Below are positions 11,696-22,519 of a stretch of 64,000 nucleotides of DNA, in pieces. The stretch spans positions 372,001 to 436,000 of the forward strand of contig JAPFFF010000024.1 of NCBI GenBank assembly GCA_039105265.1, in the 5' to 3' direction. The notes under the pieces are model-generated. The model was not told the DNA's origin, did no database searches, and saw only the letters and a list, made by a program, of their open reading frames with translations. This DNA comes from Tritrichomonas musculus. Its lineage: Eukaryota; Parabasalia; Tritrichomonadida; Tritrichomonadidae. Both the position numbers and the translations under genes were made by a program. The stretch's first letter is position 1, and each line of letters starts with the position of its first letter.

Positions 11696-12859
11696 AGAGG
11701 TATTCATGTGAGGTGACTTAACGTCTTTGATAATTTTTATAATTGCATTTTTTCAGCCAATTTAAAGTTTTGAAGACTCAGATTAAGAGAAACAAATTTC
11801 TTGCCTGTGGAGATTGTATTAAGCATTCTTTTTTGAAAAAATAATGTTAAATTTTTTTTTTCTAATATCTTGATATTTTTACTCAATTTAAAATATATGC
11901 CAGATATTTAAAATAATAAAGGTAATTTCTTAATACTATAATTTATTGTGAGATTTAAAATTTTGTTCTTTGTTTTATATGTAAAAATAATGAAGAGTTT
12001 AGAATTTGAAAATGAATTTTTTTACAAAAAAGTAGAATATCTAAAAATTCGCTCGTTAAATTTTCTTATATTTTATGTATATGTTTTGGCTTAATCTGAA
12101 TTATTCAGTTGAGAATGGAATATATTGGTTATGCGCTCATTTTTGAGAAATGTTGATTTTACTTTATATTATTAATTTTATTGGTGCAAAATGCCAAAAT
12201 CAAAAAAAAGAGAAAAACTTTTATTAAATATTTATGTTTTCTTGAATTAATTTAGATATCAATAATTTAATTGCAATAAATAATAATAAAAAATAAAAAA
12301 AATCATAGTTCATTAATTATAAAACGCAAAATATTAGTTATAAAATTATAATTTTTTACGATTATTTGATTCAATTCTTATGAAAAGTTTCTATGTTTAT
12401 TAATAAAATTGTAATAAAATATTGAGAGAATAAATTTTTTTTTCAAAAAAAAGATGATTATAAATTCAATTGATTATTTATTAATTTGTATAAAATGATC
12501 GTTCCTAAAATATTGAAAAATAATTAAAACTAATCTATTTATTTCTTAATTATAAGATTTAAAAATGTAAATTAATTTTATATATAAACATATAATGCAT
12601 TTATTAACTAATATAAGTATTAATAATCGCATATAATGCATATTCATGAATAAATAATTATATTTTTATATTTCTATTGAAATTATAAAAATTCAGAAAT
12701 AAAGTTATTTATGCTCACAAAAATATATTTAATTCATATCTTGAAAAAAGAAGCACATAGAATTATACAAATCTTTATATAATCCAATTATAAAATAATA
12801 AAAAATATAAAATGTTTTATTTAAAATTTTATCGACGAATTCCCTACATGAATACCTCT
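11696..12859. mobile_element. hAT-like non-autonomous element, 1164 bp
   Basis: The inverted ends are AGAGGTATTCATGT and ACATGAATACCTCT. They are flanked by a perfect 8-bp duplication, ATTTATAA (11688-11695 and 12860-12867). The AGAGG terminus and 8-bp target duplication are shared with the elements at 13103, 28538 and 51666. The interior is AT-rich with no gene. Confidence 0.8.
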
Positions 12860-13050
12860 ATTTATAATTATTTAGAATATAAATAGATATTTCATATCAC
12901 ATTTCTATCAATACGATCATGTTTTGAATTCGTTGCAGCTATTTATGCTTTGTAATTTGCGTTATATTTTAGCTTTGTTTCCCACAATGTTAATTTTTCT
13001 AAATTATTTTTATTATTGATATTAAAAATATTAAAATCATCACCTAAAAA

Positions 13051-13100
<50 letters not shown>

Positions 13101-13259
13101 AAAGAGGAGGGTGAACCATAGATCTGCTCGTTAGTTGGTTTCCAAATTAAGAGAGTTTAAACATATTCATATGTGTGATAAAATTGCCTACTCAGTAATT
13201 AAATCCTTCTATAGGTTTTGGAGTTTTCATTCAAATCGGATAATCCCATTTCAAATTTT

Positions 13260-13420
13260 AGTATTGAAATCGTGTTTTCTCTCAATTAAAAGTATTGAAA
13301 TCGTGTTTTCTCTCAATTAAAAGTATTGAAATCGTGTTTTTTCTCAATTTATAAGTATTGAAATCGTGTTTTCTCTCAATTAAAAGTATTGAAATCGTGT
13401 TTTTTCTCAATTTGAGGTAT
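13260..13420 (+). repeat. 31-bp tandem repeat, about five units
   Basis: The unit begins AGTATTGAAATCGTG and contains a T-rich run and CTCAATT. Units start at about 13260, 13291, 13322, 13354 and 13385 and decay at the right end. The array lies inside the hAT-like element. Confidence 0.85.
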
Positions 13421-13663
13421 TGAAATATTTTTTATATTTCTAAATTGATACAAACAATTCTCAAAATTTATTTTAGCAAAGATTTGTTGGAAATAATAAA
13501 TATCCCAACATTTATTGAAAGATAATTTATAATTATTTTAATATATAATTATTTATATACGCTTGTATTATATATATATTATATTTACATAAAATTAGTA
13601 TATCACATTGAAAATATTTCCCAAAATCACAAAATAGCTTATATCAATTATATTAAATTTATA

Positions 13664-14070
13664 GGACAATCGTTTTTTTCTACGCCACTTTTTGAATGGT
13701 TTTTCTATCAATGAATAGCTATTCATGGAAAGTAAAAAACCGCCATCTTAAGGTGAAATTTAACTTACTCTGTTAAGAAAATTAACCAAAAAAATCGTAA
13801 ATTTAACTTTTCTCTTAAAATTATAACTATTTGCTTTTTTTGATATAATTTTTTTTATTTTTACATAATTTTTCAGGAATATACGCACCAGAGATCACCA
13901 CAGGGCTGCGCGAAGCCGAATCAGGCTCCTTGAATTGCTGGATGAATCGGGAAGCCATTTAAACTAAATATTTATGCATTATTTAGCAAAAATTGAATAA
14001 AAAATGTATAAAAAAGTATTCAAAAAGTTTAAAAGTTTTCAAAAAGTGGCGTAGAAAAATACGATTCCCC
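13664..14070. mobile_element. 407-bp MITE with 9-bp target duplication (MULE-like), copy 1
   Basis: The left end GGACAATCGTTTTTTTC runs on into TACGCCACTTTTTGAA. The right end is its inverted copy, AAAAAGTGGCGTAG and then CGATTCCCC. A 9-bp direct repeat AAATTTATA (13655-13663 and 14071-14079) flanks it, the length typical of Mutator-like elements. A GC-richer core near 13885-13965 is conserved in copy 2 at 26424-30139. No gene is inside. Confidence 0.85.
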
Positions 14071-14639
14071 AAATTTATAACTATTGTAAAACAATAATTT
14101 ATGAATAAAAATCAAAATATATTTTGTATTTATTTAGATATCTGTAAATAAAATCTCAAAAATAAAAACAATTAAAAAAACTTTGATAAAATAAAATAAA
14201 AGTATATTTTTTTATTGAGAATTGTATAATATGGTTTCATATTTTAATTCAATGCCTAAATATATGCTTTATTTGTGATTTTCGGAACAAAAATTCTAAT
14301 TATTTTGAATTTTTATAACAAAAATCATATTTTTTCTTAAATGGTTAGAAAAAGTATAAAAATGTTTTCAGAATCGTATAAAGAAGCCATAAACAAATAC
14401 ATTTCATATAATAATTGATGATTGCTGACGTTTTAACTTCATTCAAAATATTATAATTTTAACGATTTTAAAAAATATCTTATTTAAGAAATTTAAATAA
14501 ACACTATATTTATAATACAATTAAATACAATTAAATAATTAATAAAATAAAGACATTGTCCTTTATTTAAGAAGATATCATTATTTTTAAAATAAACTTT
14601 TTCAATAAGTTTTTTTTGTTCACCCTCCTCTTTAAGAAA

Positions 14640-15355
14640 TTAAATAAAATAACAGATAAATTTTATATCAAAAAGTTGGAATTAAATTTTAATCATTGAG
14701 ATTTGAATTGAAATTATTTGTATGATGCTTTAAAAAGTTAAATTTTTTGTGTTTATTTATTTCAATTTTTTAATAAATGAAAACTTTTTTCCTCCTCATT
14801 TTGCATTTCAAAAATCAAAAAATATGATTTTTATTTAATATATTATGCATATTATAATATATTTTATATTTAATAAAAAATGAATTAAAATTGATTATTA
14901 TTATTAAATATTAATTGGCATAAAAACATTCTTTTGGCATGATTATGTTTTAACTACGATAGATTTAGTAATTTTGAAATTAAACAAGATAAACATGATT
15001 TGAACAAAAATAACAACTTGTAAAAAATTTTTTTGTATGTTAATTTATCTTTTTTCGATTTAATGATATCTTTTTTATAATTCCCTTTCAACTTTGATAG
15101 TTTATTTTACAGAAAATGTTTCAATTCTACATTTCATTGTAAAATGTTTTGATTTTAAAAATATTATTTAGATATTTAATTAATAATTAAATAATCTATA
15201 TTTATAATTAAATGATCTATAATCTATATTTAAATAGTAAAAAGATAATTATATTTTCATAGTGTTCAATTTTTGAATTATAATAAAGTTGATATGTACT
15301 TTTTATGAGAAATAATATAAAATAGGATTATTTTATATCTTAGCCAAGATATCAA
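14640..15355. other. AT-rich upstream region of the kinase gene
   Basis: No open frame, repeat or structured element was recognised. It presumably includes the promoter of the kinase gene, but I could not place an initiator with confidence. Confidence 0.45.
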
Positions 15356-16336
15356 ATGACTCAGCTCATAATTAATAACGATAACAAGCAGCAAATTATA
15401 GAAGATTTAAACACTCAGCAAGAAATATATTTAATTCACGATTTATACCCTTATTATTCAAGAAATCCAATCTTTATATCTGTTAGGCGTGACTTTAATA
15501 GACCTGCTCAACTTACAGCCAACATTCTAAATAATTCAAATCATGAAGAAAATTATGCCCTCAAGCTTCTTCCATATCATGACCAAGATGATATAGATGA
15601 TTATACCCGAGAACATGATATATTAGATTTATTTAGTAACCCAGAAATCATAAGATATGAAAATCAAATTGATGTAAACCTTTTCGGAAGAAACTACATT
15701 TTAGTACCAATGGTTTTTTATCCAGAAGTTGATCTCTTAATTTATTTATGGAACCATAAATTTCTCATTACTGAACAAATCATCCGTTTAATAACATACC
15801 AAGCATTAAAAATTCTTCAAATACTGAAAGATCATCAAGTTGTTCATAATGATATTAAATTTGAAAATTTTATCGTAAAATCAAAAAATCCGATAACAAT
15901 TATTTTAACTGACTTTGAAAGTGCAGAAGACATAAGTCATACTGGACAATCTGTCAAATTAGGCGGCACTACAATTTATGAATCACCAGAAATGCTCAGA
16001 GGTGAGCCACATGATTACGCATCCGATATTTGGAGCCTTGCTGTAAATGTCTATTATCATCTCTACAATGAATATCCTTTCGGGATCAAAGAAAACGAAG
16101 TTTATACAAAGCCAGAAAATGTAAAGGCATCTCATTCTTATATGTTAAGGAAAATTGAAGAAAATAGTGTTTGGAATATTGATAATAATATTTCAAATAA
16201 TGCTTACGATTGCATGTGTCAAATGTTGGAGCCAGACCCTGATTTGAGAATAACTGTTGAAGATGCACTTAATTTGCCTTGGTTTAATGGTTTACAAAAC
16301 CTTAACTTTGGAAGAAACGCAAACAACAACAACAAC

Positions 16337-16368
<32 letters not shown>

Positions 16369-16393
16369 TTTTGAGGGTGAAATTAGAGTTTGA
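15356..16393 (+). CDS. protein kinase with poly-asparagine tail
   Basis: This 345-residue single-domain protein kinase starts at ATG. The glycine loop is not recognisable. The ATP-binding lysine is probably K70 (ALKLL) and the helix C glutamate is probably in REHDIL. The catalytic loop is VVHNDIKFENF (about 162-172), with Asn replacing the usual Arg of HRD while D166, K168 and N171 are kept. The Mg-binding motif is DFE instead of DFG (186-188). The activation segment ends GGTTIYESPE and DIWSLAV follows. The domain looks like a CAMK- or ULK-like serine/threonine kinase, which transfers phosphate to proteins in the cytosol. A run of about 17 Asn codons, mixing AAC and AAT, lies just before the end. 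The missing glycine loop and the DFE change could mean atypical or weak activity. Confidence 0.85.
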
Positions 16394-16470
16394 AATAATA
16401 AAAATATATTGATTAACTTTTTGATTTCACCTTATTTTTGACCTTAAATAAACGTCTTTTATTATTTTAG

Positions 16471-16497
16471 TTTTTTTTTTTTTTCCCCCCCCCCCCC
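16471..16497 (+). repeat. T14-C13 homopolymer junction
   Basis: Fourteen T residues are directly followed by thirteen C residues, 78 bp after the kinase stop. A long C run is striking in such AT-rich DNA and may be a slippage site or an assembly weakness. Confidence 0.9.
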
Positions 16498-16772
16498 TCC
16501 ATTACATTATAAGAAGTAAAACATAAATTGGACCATAAAAAATGAAAATATATATTTTTGGCAAAAGCTATTATGTTATATTTTATATGATAATGTTATA
16601 ATCAAGTGATTTGGAAAATTGATTTTGGCGAATTATATTGCAAAGAAAGATGAAAATACTAAAATAATACAGTATTAAAAGAGTTATTGAGGTCAAACTA
16701 AACAAAAATTATGGAAAAATTAATAAAATTTTATTGGCCTTTGAAGGTCAATTCTATAAATATAAAATTTTT

Positions 16773-18350
16773 ATGACTGATGATTTATCCGAATCAATTT
16801 CTCAGCTCCAGTCATGGCTTATGTCAGTTGATGATAATAATATAAACGAGATTTCTATTTCAATTCTCAACTCTGTTTTTATTAATTCTGAATATTCAAT
16901 TCATTTAGCCAACAGTTTATATACAGCAATTGATTACCGTCCACTCAAAATCACTTTATATGCACAAGTACTTCTTCTTATCAACAATGAAAATAAAGCA
17001 ATATTTCCTCTACTAAAGCCATATTTTTTAAAGAATTGTTTTTCGGATTACGAGAAGAAGAAATGTCGCCTTTTTTTCCTCCACAGCTGCTATGAAAACG
17101 GTCTTCTTGACATTGAAGATGTCAAATATTGCTTTACGCATCCGAATCCGCCTGATGAGTCTTTGGAGCACAGTTTCAATTCACTTTACTTTTTCTGTTG
17201 GTTTGCGCCAGAATTGGAGAAAGAAGACGCGCCATTTTATGAGATTACCAAGCAATGGTTTTTTGAAGCATCGAAGATTATTCGTTGTTTTCCTGAAGAT
17301 CTTGTCTATTTTGGCAAAAACTTCAAAGAACTGAAGAAAAATGATTGGAAAAAGATGAGAAAAATGAGGCGAAATAACGCTTCACATTTGAAGATGCTAG
17401 AAGTATTGAAAGATGACGATATTGACATCTTTGAAATGCTTCAAGGCGAGAGTGATTTCAATTGGGAACAAAGGATTGAATCGTCAATTTATGATGTTCA
17501 TTGGATCATCAACGAATCAGCTTCGTTATTTGAATATTCGGCATATTTTGGATCGGTGAAGTGTTTCAAGTACATCTATTCAAATTACATTCAAAACAAT
17601 CCGAAAATTGATCCAATTAATGAGAATTCGTTTAATGTAGTCCACTATGCAATTGCTGGTGGAAATATTGAGATAGTTCGCTTTCTGCATTCAAATGATT
17701 ATGATTTTAATGGTGCTTTGAATATTTCGGCTTTGTTTCATAGAAATGATATTTTTGACTGGGTTTTAAACGTTCTCGAAATGAGTATTAAAAAGAGTGT
17801 TTTTGGTTGGTATGGTAGTGTTATCAATTACGCAATTAAATCTTTCAATACTTACGTAATTGATATCATTTTGAATGAGAAAGCAAATAAAAAAAGTGGA
17901 AATGATGAAAAATTTCGAATTTTTCAATTCGCAGTTGAAAATTGTCAAATTGAAACAATTAAATTTTTGTTAAATAGAATTGATTTCAATTTGTTAACGA
18001 AGTCTTATAGTGATATTTCAATACTTTATTTTCCAATAATTAGTAATAAGGTTGAAATGGTCAAGTTTTTTATATCTAAAGAGCCACAGTTGATCAATTC
18101 GAGATCTGGTTTCGAGTTGCCGATTTGGACTGCTGCTAAATACGGAAGAACTGAAATTGTTGAGTTTTTGGGAAGTCAGCCTGGTATATATAAAATATGC
18201 AATAAAAGAACTTTTCGTGACGATCCTTATGAGGATTGTCAGTTGCCGCTTGGAATAACAACGAATGTGTTCGAGTTTTGTAAATCACAAGCAAAAAGAA
18301 GACTCGAGTTGATCAAAGAAAGAAATCCATTTTTCGTTGGAATTGGGTGA
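16773..18350 (+). CDS. ankyrin repeat protein of DUF3447 type
   Basis: I start the gene at the ATG at 16773 (MTDDLSESISQ); the open frame extends upstream only to a TTG. The protein has 525 residues. The first 230 are the helical N-terminal region usual for trichomonad DUF3447 proteins, with YRPLKITLYAQVLLL and a later basic KKMRKMRRNNASHLKML segment. Ankyrin-type repeats follow from about residue 250: SLFEYSAYFGSVKCFKYI, NVVHYAIAGGNIEIVRFL and PIWTAAKYGRTEIVEFL. No signal peptide or membrane segment is visible. It lies head-to-tail behind the kinase gene with about 380 bp between. Probably a soluble protein-interaction scaffold; no partner can be named. Confidence 0.85.
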   Translation: MTDDLSESISQLQSWLMSVDDNNINEISISILNSVFINSEYSIHLANSLYTAIDYRPLKITLYAQVLLLINNENKAIFPLLKPYFLKNCFSDYEKKKCRLFFLHSCYENGLLDIEDVKYCFTHPNPPDESLEHSFNSLYFFCWFAPELEKEDAPFYEITKQWFFEASKIIRCFPEDLVYFGKNFKELKKNDWKKMRKMRRNNASHLKMLEVLKDDDIDIFEMLQGESDFNWEQRIESSIYDVHWIINESASLFEYSAYFGSVKCFKYIYSNYIQNNPKIDPINENSFNVVHYAIAGGNIEIVRFLHSNDYDFNGALNISALFHRNDIFDWVLNVLEMSIKKSVFGWYGSVINYAIKSFNTYVIDIILNEKANKKSGNDEKFRIFQFAVENCQIETIKFLLNRIDFNLLTKSYSDISILYFPIISNKVEMVKFFISKEPQLINSRSGFELPIWTAAKYGRTEIVEFLGSQPGIYKICNKRTFRDDPYEDCQLPLGITTNVFEFCKSQAKRRLELIKERNPFFVGIG

Positions 18351-18409
18351 TATTGTTTATATATTTATTTCGTTGTTTTTAAAAATAAAAAATTATCTTG
18401 ATATTTGAT

Positions 18410-18800
18410 TCATTTTTCATTTTCATCCAAATCAAAAAATATTGTTAATAAAAATACCGTCCATTGAACTACCTTTGGGAAGTCTCTATTTAACCTTAAT
18501 TGAGAATTTTTATTCAATTTTTTGAATACTATTTGAAAAAATTGAATATCTCCCATTTTCCTCATTTTGTGTGATTGAACAAAGACCGTTTCTTTTCCCT
18601 GGTCAATCGTTAAAATAACCAAGAAGTGACAAATACAAGCCTCAATACATTATGGACATTTTCATAAAGAATTTTTTTTCAGAAGTACAAATTCAGATTT
18701 GCACAGATATTCTAAATGGACTTGAAGACACAATTATTAATGAAAATGAAATAAACATTTAGTTTATTGAGAGCATTTCAGAACCTTTTCAACCCTCCCT
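18410..18800. other. coding-like fragments, not recognised
   Basis: On the minus strand 18410-18622 reads ILTIDQGKETVFVQSHKMRK and on into a hydrophobic end, but it has no ATG and looks like the end of a lost gene. On the plus strand from about 18653 a short frame reads MDIFIKNFFSEVQIQICTD and stops near 18760. Neither matches a family I know. Both are probably relics. Confidence 0.3.
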
Positions 18801-19523
18801 AAGGTAAATTGAGAGAAACCTAACGATCTTCAAATAACAGGAATAACTTTATATCAGTAGGTAAAAATTGATGAAAAAAATACAATAAGCGGTTAAAAAA
18901 ATAAAAACGTTTATTTTATTTCAATTGCTAAAAAAAACTGTTCAAAAAGTGACTCTTATTCTATTTGGGTAATGATAGAAGGTGAAAATAAGCTTATAAC
19001 CATCATGTCAATTCCGATTTCCTTTTTTTAAAAAAAAAATTAATAAATGTTCGCATATATAATAGCCTATAAACTACATGTTCGCATATATAATGGATTT
19101 GTGTCAATGATGAACAATCAGAGAAAGCAGAATCCCCAATTTCAGTTACAGAAGAATGAATTGTGATTTGTGTCAATGATTAGCAAAGAAGCAGTGAAAT
19201 TTTGTTTGAAAGGCATCAAATTAGGCCAGCATGCATGTATAAATATGGTAAAATTCTTTTTATAGGAGAAGAAATCGAAAAGAACATCAATGAATCGATC
19301 AAATTTATTTGATAGAAATTTCTGTTATATATATAATTCTGAAAAATACATTAAATCGTATAAATTCAATAAGAGTTGATTGATGTAAATTTTTTTATTA
19401 AAAGAAAAAGAATGAAAATATCGTATTTTAGATTATTAAGTGATCACATCACGTATTTTACTTAATTGAATTGAAAAATTTTAATAGATTAATTATTCAT
19501 TTTTTTCTTTGCCGGAAGACAAA

Positions 19524-20072
19524 ATGGAAGATGTTCCCAGAATTGCATTAGGTACACTTTAAACACCAATGAAGAATAAGTTGAAAGGTGTGTTATATTT
19601 GCCGTTGAAAAGGCTGGATATCGTCATATTGATACCGCTTCAGCATAAGGAAATGAAAAAGCAATTGGAGATGCAATTCAAGATTTGTTGAAAAGGAATG
19701 TTGTTAAACGTGAAGAGCTCTTCATTACAACCAAATTGCATATTGCAGATCATCGTCCAGAAGATGTTGCCAAAGCAGCAAGATTCTCACTTTCATTATT
19801 TCAGCTTGATTACATTGATCTTTACCTTGTTCACTAACCAATTGCAATTAAGTGTGATGAGAAAAGGATGCCACTGACACATCCTGATGGAACAGCTGTT
19901 TATCATTCCAAAGAGCACATGCGAATCTCACATAAAAGAAAACAGCAATCTTAATTTCACCATAAGTGAAGAAAACATGAACAAATTGAGATCTCGTGAA
20001 AGATGCTATCGTCTCATTGATTCAAACAAATGGTGGAATAAAGACTACTACATCACCGAATTCAGAGAATAA
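19524..20072 (+). pseudogene. aldo-keto reductase, broken and internally deleted
   Basis: Conserved aldo-keto reductase blocks appear in order. A start VPRIALGTL is followed by a stop. After a frame change come VEKAGYRHIDTASA with a stop in place of the catalytic Tyr region, then REELFITTKLHIADHRPEDV and FQLDYIDLYLVH with another stop. The C-terminal block NMNKLRSRERCYRLIDSNKWW occurs soon after. An intact family member has about 310 residues, with roughly 150 residues between the LYLVH strand and this C-terminus; here the gap is only about 35 codons. The gene therefore has at least one frameshift, several stops and an internal deletion. Intact members reduce aldehydes and ketones with NADPH in the cytosol. 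This copy cannot make a working enzyme. Confidence 0.85.
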
Positions 20073-20519
20073 AAAAAATCATTTTTAAACCAACTCATTT
20101 TGTTTTGAATTTTTCAATTTTCATTTTTGTGATAAATAATTGAATATGATATTCAAAAAATAAAAAATCAAATATTCAATCTTCAATTTTTAAAAAAACA
20201 TGTGAGATCATATATAGACTTGTGCAAGGTCCTGGAGTCTAGGACTTTTGGATTCAAAAAGTGAATGAATTGAATCTTTACCAAGTCTAGACAACCGCAG
20301 GTGTTGGCATGCAATCCAGACAATTAATATGGAAAATGATTGCAAACTAGAAGAACATAACATCAATAATAACAAGTCATGAACTCGAAGAAATTGAAAC
20401 ATTTCCTTCACGCTAATTCATTGTGATAGGTGGAAAGTTGTTATTTTCTGCATAACTCAGAAAACAATATAATTTTAGATACAAGATATGTGTTGAGAGA
20501 TAAGATGGAACAACTGGGT

Positions 20520-20741
20520 CTGTCTTTGATTTGGCATAATTTATCCTTCATAATGCTATATTAGCAGATGATAGAAAAGATACCTTTTTAATATCTGTCA
20601 ATCGAAATATTGTGTATTGTATTAAAGAATTTTCAAAGAGAGAAAAGAATTTTGGTGTAAAAACATATATCTTTCAATTAGAAAATATTGAAGATAAGCT
20701 TGTGAAATTGATTCAAACTGAGGAAATCAAAAATCTATAAA
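20520..20741 (+). pseudogene. unrecognised gene fragment
   Basis: A plus-strand frame reads FILHNAILADDRKDTFLISV and then NRNIVYCIKEFSKREKN, VKTYIFQLENIEDKLVKL and a stop. It has codon-like composition but no start, and upstream frames are interrupted. I do not recognise the family. It sits 130 bp before the membrane-protein gene and is probably a relic. Confidence 0.35.
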
Positions 20742-20874
20742 AGCATATATAAAATGTGCAATATATTAAATTAATTTATGCTCATAATTAAATATTATAA
20801 TCTAGTTTTTATTTTGAATTCTTTTTTGGCCGAATTTTCATCTTATTATTTTCTGAATAAACTTTTTCAAAAGC

Positions 20875-22107
20875 ATGAATGATGTTTATTATTTGTTCTT
20901 TATTGTAATTTTGATGCTTCCTACAAACATAGCCCAAATTGTACCAAAATTATTCCGGAAAAATACAGCACCATTTTTTTCTTTTATTTTTTGTAATTTA
21001 TGTAATATTGGATATGGATTTTTGATCTCATATTTTTTGGCAGATGCTGAATCTAAAGAATATTATTTAAATAAAAGTATACTCTTTTTAGTTTTAGGTT
21101 TCCTCCCACAAATTTTCCCACTCACCAGTATGTTAATACCAAACTCATTTGAAGGGAATTTCATCGTTCTCAAAGAAATTTTCAAAGGAGTTGAAAAAAA
21201 ACAATCATTATTTGAAAAGCTTAGCAATAATCGAGCCTTTGCACCTGTTATTACAGTCACAAGTGAAGCCTATCACAAAGAATATTATACAGAAACCGTT
21301 TATGAAAATGGCCATTCGAGGGAGAGACGAAAATATAAGAATTTTGTTTCATTTCGAAGTATCAAGTACCTTCACTATAATTCTTGGGAAGAAGAAGGGG
21401 AACCAATTCAAATTAACAAATCCAGCAATATTGTCCACGTAATTGCAAAAGTTTCTTACAAACTTGACGATGATGCTAAAAATACATTAGAAGATATGAG
21501 AAGGGTAATGCATAGCGAAGCCCTTTGCCATGATCACAAAGCTCGTGTAAAAACAAGTTTCGAAGTTCCGGGATTGACAGATTCGTGTTGTGGAGTTTCG
21601 ATATCTTCAAAAGATGAAAAATTGCCACCTTTTGTCTCATTCCTATCGTCTTCAATTTGGGGAAAAGTGTTTTTGGTATTTATGTCAATTATCGGTTACC
21701 AAAGCGTCGTTTGTGCAATATGGTGCTCTTATGGTGAAAGAATAAAGGTCAAAATTGTAAAGAAAATTTCGATGCGGCCAAATAATCCTTCAATTTCTGA
21801 AAGAAATAGAAATGGTAGTTTGAGAGCTGGTTATTTGGGAAAAGATGTTTTAGCAGCTGAGAAAACTTTTTATTCAGATGATTTTGATATTAAAAGTGTT
21901 TTGCCCAAATATGATATTAATCAAGTTCAACAACCTCTGCCTGAAACTGCAGTACATGATTATACAAATGATTCTGATGATGAAAATGTGCCACCAATGG
22001 ATGAAGATTCACAATATTATCGAAGATATGTTTTGACCCATGGATGTCCGCCACCTCAGCCATTTAACGTAAATATAAATCACTCATTTAATGGTCATTA
22101 TGATTAA
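20875..22107 (+). CDS. multi-pass membrane protein, TMEM151-like
   Basis: The 410-residue protein begins at ATG. Hydrophobic segments lie at about residues 5-23, 34-56 and 67-89, and a fourth at 262-284. Between the third and fourth is a 170-residue soluble region containing YYTETVYENGHSRERRKYKN and then HYNSWEEEGEPI. A Tyr-Thr-rich strand, a Trp-Glu-x-x-Gly/Ser-Glu-Pro core and a closing hydrophobic pair resemble TMEM151-family proteins. This is a pattern judgement, not an alignment. The C-terminal 125 residues are polar and probably cytosolic, ending with acidic and Pro-rich segments. The stop is TAA followed by A; a UAAA overlap of stop and polyadenylation signal is known in Trichomonas. 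Function unknown. Confidence 0.6.
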   Translation: MNDVYYLFFIVILMLPTNIAQIVPKLFRKNTAPFFSFIFCNLCNIGYGFLISYFLADAESKEYYLNKSILFLVLGFLPQIFPLTSMLIPNSFEGNFIVLKEIFKGVEKKQSLFEKLSNNRAFAPVITVTSEAYHKEYYTETVYENGHSRERRKYKNFVSFRSIKYLHYNSWEEEGEPIQINKSSNIVHVIAKVSYKLDDDAKNTLEDMRRVMHSEALCHDHKARVKTSFEVPGLTDSCCGVSISSKDEKLPPFVSFLSSSIWGKVFLVFMSIIGYQSVVCAIWCSYGERIKVKIVKKISMRPNNPSISERNRNGSLRAGYLGKDVLAAEKTFYSDDFDIKSVLPKYDINQVQQPLPETAVHDYTNDSDDENVPPMDEDSQYYRRYVLTHGCPPPQPFNVNINHSFNGHYD

Positions 22108-22328
22108 ATTTTAGTATATTATTATATTCTTATATAATTTATTTAAAGAAATTCATATTTTTCTAAAAATTTTAATGGCTATTTATGCTTTCAAATTTTT
22201 TCTTATTAAAAAAGAGGATAAAAAGGAGTAATTGATAAATAAGGGAAGCATAAGCTATCTATACTTTTGATTTATTGATGGATAGTATGTGTTGTCCCAA
22301 AAAAAACTTGCAGAATTAAATAATTCAT

Positions 22329-22459
22329 CTAAGCTTTTGTGTCCGAAATTTTTTTTCTCAAAAAGTTTCGAAAAATGTCCGAAAAGTATCCAAATTTGAT
22401 ATTTTTGGATACTTTTTTTAACTTTTTGAATATAAAAAATTTCGGACACAAAAGCTTAG
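22329..22459. mobile_element. 131-bp palindromic MITE with 8-bp duplication
   Basis: The ends CTAAGCTTTTGTGTCCGAAA and its inverted copy are perfect, and TAATTCAT (22321-22328 and 22460-22467) is repeated outside. The whole element can fold into one long hairpin. It lies only about 60 bp upstream of the start codon of the BTB/F5-8C gene, inside its probable promoter. The 8-bp duplication fits a hAT- or P-like origin. Confidence 0.85.
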
Positions 22460-22519
22460 TAATTCATAAACTTCTGCTTTTGGTCGGCCAAATATTATTT
22501 GAAAATATTATTATGAAAA

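Larger units (their letters stand above)
13103..14631. mobile_element. hAT-like non-autonomous element, 1529 bp, with a nested MITE
   Basis: The ends AGAGGAGGGTGAAC and GTTCACCCTCCTCT are perfect inverted copies flanked by the 8-bp duplication TTAAGAAA (13095-13102 and 14632-14639). A run of 44 T residues (13053-13096) touches the left flank. The element carries a 31-bp tandem repeat and, inserted inside, the MULE-like MITE at 13664-14070. No transposase is present. Confidence 0.85.

Noticed and set aside
13259-13420. 31-bp tandem repeat as a CRISPR array
   Set aside because: Units are adjacent without unique spacers and the host is a eukaryote.
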